This document shows, in pieces, positions 34,120 to 43,015 of a DNA stretch of 64,000 nt. Origin of the DNA: Parapristionchus giblindavisi (taxonomy: Eukaryota; Nematoda; Chromadorea; Rhabditida; Diplogasteridae). The DNA lies in contig CALSFV010000244.1 of NCBI GenBank assembly GCA_943737045.1, forward strand, positions 124,001 to 188,000, read 5' to 3'. Under the pieces are notes generated by a model that searched no databases, had not been told where the DNA came from, and saw only the letters and a program-made list of their open reading frames with translations. The translations under genes and the position numbers were made by a program. Position 1 is the stretch's first letter; each line of letters begins with the position of its first letter.

Positions 34120-35418
34120 CTCTACCACTTTCAAAGACACACTTGTTTACACCCACACACCGAACCTCTCCGCTCTGGCCACACTCTCTCACTCACTTTG
34201 TCTGCGAGAAAGCATTGACCGAGCAGTGGGTTAAAATTAGCTCGAGGTGTACTTTTCATTTTTTTTTTGCAAAAATAGGAAATAATATTTACAGCGTCGC
34301 CTGGAAGAGTCTCTGGCGCATCGACAACAAATCAGAGATGAGGTTCGATTGAGAAAGGCACAATTGAGAGATAGACAGTTGCGCGATGAGGTATACTGTA
34401 GATCAATCGACGGTCAATCAATCAATATTTTGCTTTAGGAAATTCGATTTCGCACCAAACGAGGCACAAATGAGGAAGTGAAACAGATCAGAAAGAGCAT
34501 AGAAGAGGTTTGAATTGCGGAAAAGTTTTATTTATTTATTTATTTATAGAATTAAGAGTATGTTTTCAGGCCCGTCGAAAGCTTTTGGAGAAAGAGGAGC
34601 GAGAAATTGAAGAGTTGAAGAAAAGATTGGAAAGTTTGGACAGCGACGAGGAAAAGATCGAAACGACTACCAAAGCTGTTGAGAAGAAGAAAGATCACAA
34701 GCTGAAGGGGCCGTTTCCGGGTTTTAAGAGGGGTTTGAAGAGCTCAAAGAGCTCAAAGACTCCAAAGACCACAACTGCAGTATCCCATAGGGAAGTGACG
34801 ACCCGATCGCCAACTAGTTTTGATCGACGAATGGATACCAATCATGTAAGATCAATGTTGTGACAATTGGGAACCGTGAAAGAAGCTAATGTGGTGTTAA
34901 AATCTTGGAAAAGTGAAAAGTAGTGTTAATTTAGTGATTGTAAAATTAGGTGGAAAAGTGCCGTATCTTCGTAATTGACAAACTCTTACGCGAAGCTATG
35001 CTGCTTTTCTAACTATTTTTTTATAATCACAAAATTAACGCTATCTGTTTTAAAACCCCGTTCAATTCCCTGTTCAATTGGTTAAAGTACACCGTGGCGG
35101 CCATATCGTATTTTTGACACTTTGTCAGGTTTTCAATGAACGCTCTTCATGTGTTAAAAAAGATACGCTGTGTAGAGTATCGCTGTGTTGATATTCCATG
35201 CTTCAAATCTCGAAGAACTGTCGAATGTGGAACCGACGTTGGGCACTCCCGAACCGATTATCCCAAACAACCATTTTGCTTTTCAGTTGCTCGATATGAT
35301 CTCCAAGATGGAACGAGAACGACCCACAATGTTCGATAAGAGTCAACCGACCTCCATCGATCGAGTATTCAGCAATATTGGACAAAATGTGCATGATATC
35401 ATAGCGGGTGGACGATAA
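30160..35418 (+). CDS. Charged coiled-coil exon chain: continuation of the lectin gene or a separate gene (5' end uncertain)
   Basis: Exons: 30160-30222, 30335-30416, 30466-30530, 30798-30917, 31123-31233, 31296-31418, 31744-32055, 32108-32161, 32400-32500, 32556-32607, 34295-34390, 34439-34507, 34570-34845, 35287-35418; phases agree through to TAA, 551 residues. The product is rich in Glu, Lys and Arg with long helical runs (EEDERREREELEKRQEEEKR; RKLLEKEEREIEELKKRLE) broken by a Thr/Val stretch (STTVVPTTTVATLTTT) and a basic segment near the C-terminus (FKRGLKSSKSSKTPKT). I recognise no domain. Composition resembles the lectin tail and the first exon enters in phase 0, so it may be one gene spliced past 28981; alternatively translation starts at an internal ATG near 30341. 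The last exon could start earlier, at 35176. Function unknown. Confidence 0.6.
30640..30770. repeat. Family A MITE copy with duplicated right end
   Basis: CACCTAGAGCTAATTTGGAA to TTAGTTCGTTCGGGATGTTT. The right arm repeats TTAGTT three times. Confidence 0.65.
32627..32841. repeat. Family D MITE, copy 2
   Basis: GCGGTGTTAAAATTTTGGAA to GCAAGATTTTAACACCCC; central GTAAATTACGAAGCTATGCT. In the long intron between 32607 and 34295. Confidence 0.75.
32883..33010. repeat. Family A MITE with duplicated left end
   Basis: AACACCCCGAGCTAATTT is present twice in tandem before the element continues to GTAAAATTAGCTCGGGTGTG. Confidence 0.75.
33240..33400. repeat. Family Q dispersed repeat
   Basis: CTGGCCGAGCAGTGATCTCC then GACTTCGTGTGTC, preceded by GCCGAAGAAGAGATTAGG. 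Related segments occur at 35940, 36240, 36525, 37590 and 50960. Confidence 0.55.
33465..33895. repeat. TCTTCC-rich tract and facing GGAAGA-rich tract
   Basis: Ser-codon-like TCTTCCTC runs (33465-33670) face AGAGGAAGAGG runs (33825-33895) about 150 bases apart and can pair. Intronic. Confidence 0.75.
34043..34117. repeat. ATT trinucleotide array
   Basis: About 25 uninterrupted units inside an intron. Confidence 0.92.
34141..34252. repeat. Family A MITE copy
   Basis: ACACCGAACCTCTCCGCTCT to GGTTAAAATTAGCTCGAGGTG; ends 43 bases before the next exon. Confidence 0.7.
34890..35060. repeat. Family D MITE, copy 3
   Basis: TGTGGTGTTAAAATCTTGGA to GTTTTAAAACCCC; shorter left arm than copies 1 and 2. 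Confidence 0.65.
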
Positions 35419-35432
35419 TTCCCTGATTTTCA

Positions 35433-35538
35433 AGCGACACCCCAATTTGAAACCCTCCGCTCTGGTCACACTCTCTCGCTTTCTTGTCTTCGAGAGAGTA
35501 TTACCAATGCGGAGAGTAGAATTAGCTTTGGGATATTC
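35433..35538. repeat. Family A MITE copy just after the stop codon
   Basis: GCGACACCCCAATTTGAAAC to AGAATTAGCTTTGGGAT, so it would lie in the 3' untranslated region. Confidence 0.7.
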
Positions 35539-35597
35539 TTATTTATAATGATAGCTAATAATTGTATGTAATGATTGATAGTGTCGATTAATATATA

Positions 35598-35680
35598 GTC
35601 CCGAAAAGAAAAGAAAAATAAGGAAAAACTCCTGTTTTCGCACACTCTCTCGCCGATTTTCTTTTCTTTTCTTGGATTTT
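35598..35680. repeat. Family F hairpin element
   Basis: CCCGAAAAGAAAAGAAAAAT to TTTTCTTTTCTTTTCTTGGA around GTTTTCGCACACTCTCTCGC. Confidence 0.65.
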
Positions 35681-35939
35681 CAATATCATATCACAGAATC
35701 TAGGTTGCTGGTGAACATTCCTCGAATAGTGCAATAATAATTCGTAATTTTGTTTAATCATATTTAAAAAATAACTTAATAATTCGTAATTTTGTTTGAA
35801 TTTTCTCATGTTTTGTGTTGATATCCATCAGGTTTTGTGTCCGTTTCATCATGGTTTTCGAATAAATGCAGTGCATTGACTGACTTTGGCAGTGACTAGA
35901 TAACACGGTAAAGTAAAAGGTTAAGGTGCAACCCGTTAT

Positions 35940-36345
35940 TCAAGGCACAGGGAGTCCTGCGGGATATCACTGCTAGGCCAGTGATAATTCAAGGGGCCAA
36001 TTCAGTCCGGAGGGCCAAGTCTGTTCTTCGGGCCGTAAAATATCTAAATTAAAGTAAAGTCGCGGCAAAGTATTCCGTCGGTCTATCGTCTATGTTTTAT
36101 GCTATTCTCAACAACTCATACAAATAAGTTTCAGCATTAACATTTAAAATTTAGCTTTATGGGCTGAATTAGTTGTGGTATTCCGTGCTGATCAAAAATT
36201 CAATGATGATTACGTTTTATGTTAACTCTGTGGTAGGTAAAGCAGGTCCGAAGCCGAGATTAGGCCCCCGGACTGAATTCAGCATGAATTTTCACTGCCC
36301 TATCAGTGATCTGTCCGAAGTGGCTTGGACGGAGCTTCTACCGCT
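35940..36345. repeat. Family Q dispersed repeats, two pieces
   Basis: AAGGCACAGGGAGTCCTGCG...GCTAGGCCAGTGATAATTC is followed by a piece with GGTCCGAAGCCGAGATTAGG and ATCAGTGATCTGTCCGAAG. Confidence 0.5.
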
Positions 36346-36717
36346 ACGTGGGTTGTTAACTTCAATTTCTAATGTATTCTTTTTCTGGATTCTACTTCGA
36401 GCACAGATGATGAAATACCATCAAGATACACGATGACCCGATGAATAGAAGTAATAATTGAACATCATTGATCTATGAAGGACCCCCTGTCATGACCCAC
36501 CGCACCAATGTGCAGATGTGATAAAGATTATCAGTGATCTGGGACTTTGTGTGCCTTGCATAACTTTACCTCTTTCATCTTTGATCTGCACTTAATAATA
36601 TAATATGTAATGATACGAGTATTTTGTATAATTAGTGAGATCCATTGAGAACAGGAGGATGAAAGGATGACAAATAAAAATACTCCCTGATTTCTTGTTG
36701 ATTATTTCATTGACTTA

Positions 36718-37150
36718 CAAGGGGATGGTCGCAACTGGTCCTGGCCATATGAGATGGCAATAACATGACTAAGATCAGTTTTCGATGCTGATTACGAATC
36801 CGTTTTCAGAAAGTGCCTAATCGACCTCATTTTCGAGAAAATCGGTATTGAAATTTGGCTTGTTAATTCGAAAAGCCGTGTAGTTTCCTTCACAAACTAT
36901 CTGGATTGCATCGGAAAGATACGGCAATGTAAGGTAAAGTATTGCGAGAGTTTATAGATGAGTTTACCAGCCCACCCGGACGGTTTGCGCAGGAAACCAC
37001 GCGAATTTCCGAATTAAAATATCGATTTCCTCGAAAATCAGATCGATTAGGCACTTTCTGAAAACGGAATTCGTAATCAGCATCGAAAACTGATCCTAAT
37101 CATGTTATTGCCATCTCATATGGCCAGGACCAGTTGCGACCATCCCCTTG
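36718..37150. mobile_element. 433-base inverted-repeat element with TTA target duplication
   Basis: Ends CAAGGGGATGGTCGCAACTG and the exact complement, with TTA immediately on both sides. Arms stay similar for ~130 bases (ATGAGATGGCAATAACATGA; GAAAGTGCCTAATCGA). The three-base TTA duplication fits the PIF/Harbinger pattern. No transposase. Confidence 0.82.
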
Positions 37151-37345
37151 TTAGTCATTCGATCGAAGATTCCGCAGTGGACATAAAAAGTAATCAGTGA
37201 AGTTAACATAAATAGACATGAAGGAGGGTTCCTTTCGGAACGTTTAAATGACATTGAGTGAAAGGGATGTAAAGATACAATAAAAGCGATCAAATTGGAT
37301 CTACTCGATCGATTCCTCAGTATTCTTTCTTCAAACCGCGTCCAT

Positions 37346-37394
37346 TTAAAGGAAGAGAAACCTCAACCGTTGACAAAGGTTTCTTCCCCTTTAA
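37346..37394. repeat. 49-base deletion derivative of family B
   Basis: TTAAAGGAAGAGAAACCTCA meets GACAAAGGTTTCTTCCCCTTTAA directly; the middle of the element is missing. Confidence 0.65.
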
Positions 37395-37589
37395 AATCAC
37401 TCTAACCCATTAAAATTAAATTAAATGAATATCTTAAATCCTAAATCCCTTTGGCGGTAGGGATTAAAGGAGTGATTCGATGATCTTCCTCGTAAATTGT
37501 GATTATAATGAAGGAGTGAAAGTTGAAACTATTCAGGAACTATTTCGTTCGATTACGCAAGCTTTTAGTTGATAAGTCATTCCTCTTCA

Positions 37590-37660
37590 AGGCACACGAA
37601 GTCTTGTGGGACCTTAACTGGCCTAGCAGTGATCTGCAGCAAGATTTCGTGTGCCCTAGA
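37590..37660. repeat. Family Q short palindromic copy
   Basis: GGCACACGAAGTCTTG faces CAAGATTTCGTGTGCC with GCCTAGCAGTGATCTGC between. Confidence 0.65.
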
Positions 37661-38599
37661 GATAACTGGATTTAAGTTTTCCTTTTTTTAAAACTTTTCG
37701 TTGATTAATTCTTGTTATTTTTAGACAGAACAAAGCAAGCCCACGTCTAGTTGAGTATCCCTACTGCCAAATTTAAAATGTCAACGCTGCGTTCGAAAAT
37801 CAAAAAAATTGCCATTTTTGGAACTATTGTAAAAGATAAAAACAACGAAAAGTGTAAATGGCCAAAAAATTGGCGGAAACTAGGCAAAAAACTATGCCCT
37901 CTGAGCCACGAAAAGAAGACCTGGCACGGTACAGAGAAGTGGCACATGGGTTAGAGGGGAGAATGTGCTCCGACTCTGCTTATCTGATTAGATATCACCT
38001 CATTCGACCAAAAACTGGCCAAAACATGGTCGGAAACTAGGAAACCCCACTGAATCATGAAAATATATCTACGACCTGGCACGGAATCGACAATATAACA
38101 TGGGAAGGTGCACCGAATGTGCTGGACTGATTAGAGAGAGATAGTAATCACCTCATTTGACTCATTTATTTTTATATTTTATATTTTATCAACGTGCTAA
38201 TGATAATGAACTGCCCAGGTCGGCTATTTAGTTCTTATCACTGTGTATCGGGAATATACTTTGAGTGTATAGGGTCACTCATTATGTCATTTCTCCCCCG
38301 TCATTGTTCAGAAACACCATGGAAAATATTATGGTAAAACTAATTGCCATAATATTTTCTAGTTTCTATTTATAGAGTGCATGCTGTTTGAATTTTGAAC
38401 CTATATTCAGCTATTTACCTTTTATATTAGTTTTGATTTAAAAAAATATATATTGGAAATATTGTCACAGTGATGTTTTAGAATTTCATTCTACCGTAGT
38501 TCGTACCTGCCCATTTATAAAAACATTACTGGGGTATTTTTGGTAGAATAAAAAACCGAGAGCTATTTCAAATGATTTTTTTGTTATTTCAAAGTAATA

Positions 38600-38706
38600 C
38601 CCCAAGCTAATTTACTATCCGCTTTGGCAATACTCTCTGGTAAACAAAGAAAGTACGAAAATATCACCAGAGGGCAAAGTTTCAAATTAGCTCGAGGTGT
38701 ACTTTA
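38600..38706. repeat. Family A MITE copy
   Basis: ACCCCAAGCTAATTTACTAT to GTTTCAAATTAGCTCGAGG; loop shortened. Confidence 0.7.
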
Positions 38707-39180
38707 ATCAAGCTAAAAACTGCGCAAAGATGATTGCAAATATAATCGATTCGATATTGTAACATAAGTCTTCCCTTTGTTTCGTTACTCTGTTTATCAC
38801 ATTAAAGGTGTTTACAATTAGTGAAGAATAACGTGCAGTACCTGAGGTTTAATGACACCACCATGCTGTCCCTCTCCCTCTCCCTATCTCTCCTTCTCCC
38901 TCTCCCAATCTCTCCCTCTCCCTTTTCATCATAGTTATCTTCATTCACTTCCTTCATGGGTTCTTCTCTCATCTTCCTCCTCTTATCGCCACTCCTCCCT
39001 CCCTATCTCTTCTTTCACCCATCATACTATATTTTCTCACTACGTCTCGTCTCGGTATTTTCCAATGCGCTCATTTTGATCATAGATGTGTCAAAATTCT
39101 TTCGATTTTTGAAAACTTTGAAATAAAATTTAACCGAATTATCGATTAAACCCTGTCCTACATAGATAAAATTTGATTAA

Positions 39181-39298
39181 TGCACTGTTACATTTGCGTT
39201 ACGTGCCTACGCCGTAACCCCCTCCGCCGCGTCGGAGAGGCGACGGAGGGGTTACGGCGTAGGCACGTAACGCAAATGTAACAGTGCATAACCCAAAC
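39181..39298. repeat. Family E hairpin MITE, copy 1 (TAA duplication)
   Basis: Near-perfect hairpin with ends TGCACTGTTACATTTGCGTT and complement, flanked by TAA on both sides. GC-rich inner stem CTACGCCGTAACCCCCTCCG. Confidence 0.88.
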
Positions 39299-39994
39299 CT
39301 GATTTTTAACTAAACTGCATGCTGACTGCAGGAAAAAAAACGGATTGTTCAAAATTTAGGAAACTACGGTAGAATTTGTATACCGAACGCGATCTTCTAA
39401 ACAAAATCAATCGTTATAAGGAGTAGAGGCTCGCTGTCGTAGTAATTATCACTTTTGATTATCAATCAAAATTTTTGTGATTATAAATTGTAAATTATTA
39501 AAAATTTTGATTATAAACTATCAATGGGTACATTTGCGCGCTGATTATGCTCCATTTCTATATAAAATATCAGCAATCAGCCTGACGTAGGGCAAAAACA
39601 AACGGCAATCTCGTGAAAATAACAAAAATCGTGGTTGTCTTGCAGGATATCTTGCACCCGTCATCTTCCTCTTGTCTCTTCTTCTACTTTTTCCACTTGC
39701 ACCGTGACTTTTGACACTGGGTCTCCTCCTTTCGACAACTGACCATGAGTTTCGATGATGCTCGTCTTGTCAACTCTCTCCCTCTGTCTCTCCCTCTCCC
39801 TCTACCTCTACCTCTTCCTTCCCTCCCCTCCCAACTCTCCTCCCTCTTCTCACTTTTACTTTCATTATCATCAACCTCCCTGTACGATATCATATCACAT
39901 TGATGGTAGTCTCTCTCAACCCTGATCTCCACCCAATCGATATTACACTCCTCTCTATCTCTCTCTCTCTCTCTCTCCTCTCCAGATATAGTAT

Positions 39995-40454
39995 ATGGAT
40001 CGTTCATCAATCTCTGTCATTCTGTCATCCATATCCATTCCTATCTATCGTCTCTTCATACTCTTTCCCTCTCTCGTCTCCGTCTCTTCACAACCCTTCC
40101 CTCTCTCGTCTTCGTCTCTTCACAACCCTTGCCTCTCTCATCCTCCCCATCGTCTGCTCTTATCTTATCCCCTCTCTGTACCCACATTGACCCAGACTCC
40201 TCTCTCGATCTCGGTTCTCTCTCCTTTGATCCTCTCTAGTCTTGCCTCTTCCATATCATCGCAAGTTTCTCACCCAATCGGAGCGAGGGCTAATCCCATG
40301 CCCATATCAATCCCATCGGTCCATTCTTTCGGTAGATATGGCACCTATGGCGGTGGGAGGAGAGCGCTTTCCGCTTTTCGTTCAGCTTTCCGTTTAATGA
40401 GCACCGGTGATGATTTGAAACAATCCGCTCTGTCAATCATCTGTTCTTGTAGGT
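39995..40454 (+). CDS. Possible 5' exon of the PP1 regulatory-subunit gene (weak)
   Basis: An open stretch of 153 codons from ATG 39995 is Ser/Leu/Pro-rich, mostly CT-repeat derived, and ends at a fair donor (TGTAG followed by GTAATT) in phase 2, which fits the phase 2 acceptor at 43009. Against it: the end lies inside a family A MITE and the composition is that of simple repeats. The segment GRYGTYGGGRRALSAFR is the only part that looks protein-like. Confidence 0.25.
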
Positions 40455-40676
40455 AATTCTTCCATCTGATGATGATATGTTTATTGTATCGAAACGTCAT
40501 ATAAATATAATCTATAATTCTTCTTGTCAAGTATTCGGCTACACTCAGAAATATTCTATATTCTATACATCACCATAATGACAAGAATTACGCAGTACAT
40601 TACGTTTATCATCTCTCGTAGACAAAGAAAGCCAGAGCGGATAGTTTTCGAATTAGCCTGGAGTTTCACTTTAATG
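40412..40676. repeat. Family A MITE, apparently split by an insertion
   Basis: GATGATTTGAAACAATCCGC (40411-) matches the left arm and CGTAGACAAAGAAAGCCAGA ... GAATTAGCCTGGAGT (40616-40676) matches the right arm. The ~160 bases between have inverted pieces (TAATTCTTC / GACAAGAATTA) and may be another element. Confidence 0.5.
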
Positions 40677-40878
40677 CTTCGTTCAAAAAAGCTCCGTGTT
40701 GCGCACTCTCTCCGTCTCCTTTTCCTTTTCATTTCTTGACTTTTCTTCTTGATATGTCGCTAATCGCTAATTTGACTCGTCTTCTTTACATTTTTTGCTA
40801 TTTCTTCTTTCACTTTGAATTAGACTCTAATTGGTTGCATCTCTCACAGAATATTCTCGAGATATCCATTTTCGAAAA

Positions 40879-40980
40879 AATGAACTCAAATTTTACTCTC
40901 CGATCTAGCCAAATTTTACTGACAAAGAAAGCGAGAGAGTGTGGTCAGAGCGGATAGTGAAACTAGCTCGCGTTTGCCTT
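40879..40980. repeat. Family A MITE copy
   Basis: AATGAACTCAAATTTTACTC to GTGAAACTAGCTCGCGTTTGCC. Confidence 0.65.
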
Positions 40981-41132
40981 TGGTCTATCTCGAATCGATC
41001 TAACTAGGGTATGTTTAGATGTTATCCCGTTTTCATTTACACACATTAGAGTCGATATACCTCACACATTACTCCTCTCATCTATCCTCGCTAATCTTAA
41101 AAGAAGCTAGCTACTTATCACTCACTCCCTTA

Positions 41133-41241
41133 TGCACTGTTACATTTGTCTTACGTGTCTACGCCGTAACCCCCTCCGCCGCGTGTCCGACGCGACGGAG
41201 GGGGTTACGGCGTAGACACGTAAGGCAAATGTAACAGTGCA
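41133..41241. repeat. Family E hairpin MITE, copy 2 (TTA duplication)
   Basis: TGCACTGTTACATTTGTCTT to AAATGTAACAGTGCA with TTA on both sides. Confidence 0.88.
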
Positions 41242-41282
41242 TTATCCCTTGCCATCATTACTTTCATTGATTTCTCTCCTCA

Positions 41283-41402
41283 TATGAACACCCTCAGCTA
41301 ATTTACCACTCTCCACTCTGGCAACACTCTGTCGCAGCCAAAGAAAGCGAGAGAGTGTGGTCAGAGCAGAGAGTTTCAAATTAGCCCGAGGTACGCCTTT
41401 CA
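41283..41402. repeat. Family A MITE copy
   Basis: AACACCCTCAGCTAATTTAC to GTTTCAAATTAGCCCGAGGT. Confidence 0.75.
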
Positions 41403-41744
41403 AAGATCATACCTTATCATCATCTTTCCCTCTTCAATCAAGAATTTTAATCTTTAATCTATAGTGGGGAAACCCTTTCTCAGTCAGTCAGCTGTTTCGA
41501 TCTCGTCCCTCTTGTACTCTGTCTCTTCTATACTCTTCTATTCACAATGATCTCTTGATACGTCTCTCGTCTCTCTCATACATGACTCGTCCAGATCAGC
41601 ACGTCGCCCTCCTTGAATTTATCCTTCATCCTTACATCCTTAAATTTAAAAAAATAAGTAAAATTTATCCTTAAATTTATAAATTTTTACTTTAAATTTT
41701 CTTAATTTCAAGAATTATCTGCGAAAACCCATTTTGAAAGGTTA

Positions 41745-42140
41745 GAAGTCTGATGTTCTGTTCTAACGCCTAAGCAGTTTTATCGTTATTCGCACAATTT
41801 GTTCATTAAAAAAAATTGTACTTGATGAATCACAATTGTTGCGTAGGATAAGTAGATAAATTTCTTATGTGGTGTTAAAATCTTGGAAAAATAGATGCAA
41901 GATTGAAAAGTAGTGTTGATTTTGTGATTGTAAAAGTAGTTGGAGAAGTAGCAAAGATACTTTACCAAGTATTTTTCACTTTTAAATATACTTTTACAAG
42001 TTTTTAACACCACATAAAAAATTTATTTACTTATCCTGCACAACAATTGTGCTTCATCATGTTCAAAAATTTTTAAAAATGAACAATTTGTGTGGAATAA
42101 CTACACTACATTAGAGCAGAACATCTTTTATCGCAATTTT
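41745..42140. repeat. Outer foldback that encloses a family D MITE
   Basis: Arms: GTTCTGTTCTAACG, TTATTCGCACAATTTGTTCA and ACAATTGTTGCGTAGGATAA on the left match inverted sequence on the right (TTATCCTGCACAACAATTGT, TGAACAATTTGTGTGGAATAA, AGAGCAGAACATC). Its loop is replaced by the element at 41868-42014. Confidence 0.7.
41868..42014. repeat. Family D MITE, copy 4, nested
   Basis: TGTGGTGTTAAAATCTTGGA to ACAAGTTTTTAACACCACA, shorter interior than copy 1, placed at the loop of a larger palindrome. Confidence 0.75.
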
Positions 42141-42277
42141 CTCTATGAATTTGGTGATCCTTTTGGCTTCCTTCCTCTATCATTCGAGTTAATCTATCTA
42201 ATCAATCTCTTATCAATGAAGGAATAATGTTATCCTAAGTGGAGTGATATGGATGGTAAGAGTCGGTGTGAGGTGAT

Positions 42278-42625
42278 GGGAGGCAGAGGGAGAGAGAGAG
42301 GGAGAGGCAGAGGGAGAGGGAGAGGGAGAGGGAGAGAGAGTGGGAGTTGGATTGATTTATAGCATGGCCAGCTCAGTACATGTGAATGAGAGAAGACGTT
42401 GATAGTTTAAGGGCGATGAAGGTGTCGTGTCCTAGAGAGGGAGGGGGAGGGTAGAGGTAGAGGTAGAGGGAGAGGTAGAGGTAGAGGGGGTTAGAGGTAG
42501 AGGAAGAGGTAGAGGGAGGGCAATGAGGTAGAGGTAGAGAGGGCGAGGGGAGAGGTAGAGGTAGAGGGAGAGGGATGGAGAGAGAGAGGGAGAGTTAGAG
42601 GTAGAGGGAGAGGGAGAGGTGGAAA
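42278..42625. repeat. GAGAGG / GTAGAG purine array
   Basis: Two blocks (42278-42336 and 42432-42622) of GGGAGA and GGTAGA hexamers, less regular than the array at 26053. Confidence 0.85.
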
Positions 42626-42760
42626 GGGTGAGGAATGAATACATACTCACCATCGTTATTATCAACTAATTGATATAGTGATACTTTCGTTTACATAATA
42701 AACTCACTATTTTGTACCGACCGTGCGCGCTCTCTCCGTGAACTCTACCGTATCCTTCCT

Positions 42761-42938
42761 GATCTCTACCATAACCAATTCCACAGTATCCCCCTGAACT
42801 ACCGTAATCCGCTCTATCGTATCCTCCCCTGATCTATCGTATCCTCCCTGATCTCTACCATAACCAATTCCACAGTATCCCCCTGAACTACCGTAATCCG
42901 CTCTATCGTATCCTCCCCTGATCTATCGTATCCTCCCT
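42761..42938. repeat. 89-base tandem duplication upstream of PP1 regulatory gene
   Basis: GATCTCTACCATAACCAATT begins at 42761 and again at 42850; the two units are almost identical and contain CTACCGTAATCC and ATCTATCGTATCC words. Confidence 0.85.
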
Positions 42939-43015
42939 GAACTCTACCGTAACCCATTCTACCATACCCTCCTGAACTCTACCGTAACCTACAGTATCCC
43001 TCCTTCAGACCGGTG

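Larger units (their letters stand above)
35419..43015. other. Repeat-rich region without a confident gene
   Basis: 7.6 kb holding the listed MITEs, a duplicated ~150-base block at 37850-38160 (GGAAACTAGG ... GACCTGGCACGG ... AATCACCTCATTTGAC), family Q pieces and CT-rich runs (38868-38935, 39775-39830). One Ser/Leu-rich open stretch at 39995-40454 is the only coding candidate. Confidence 0.5.
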
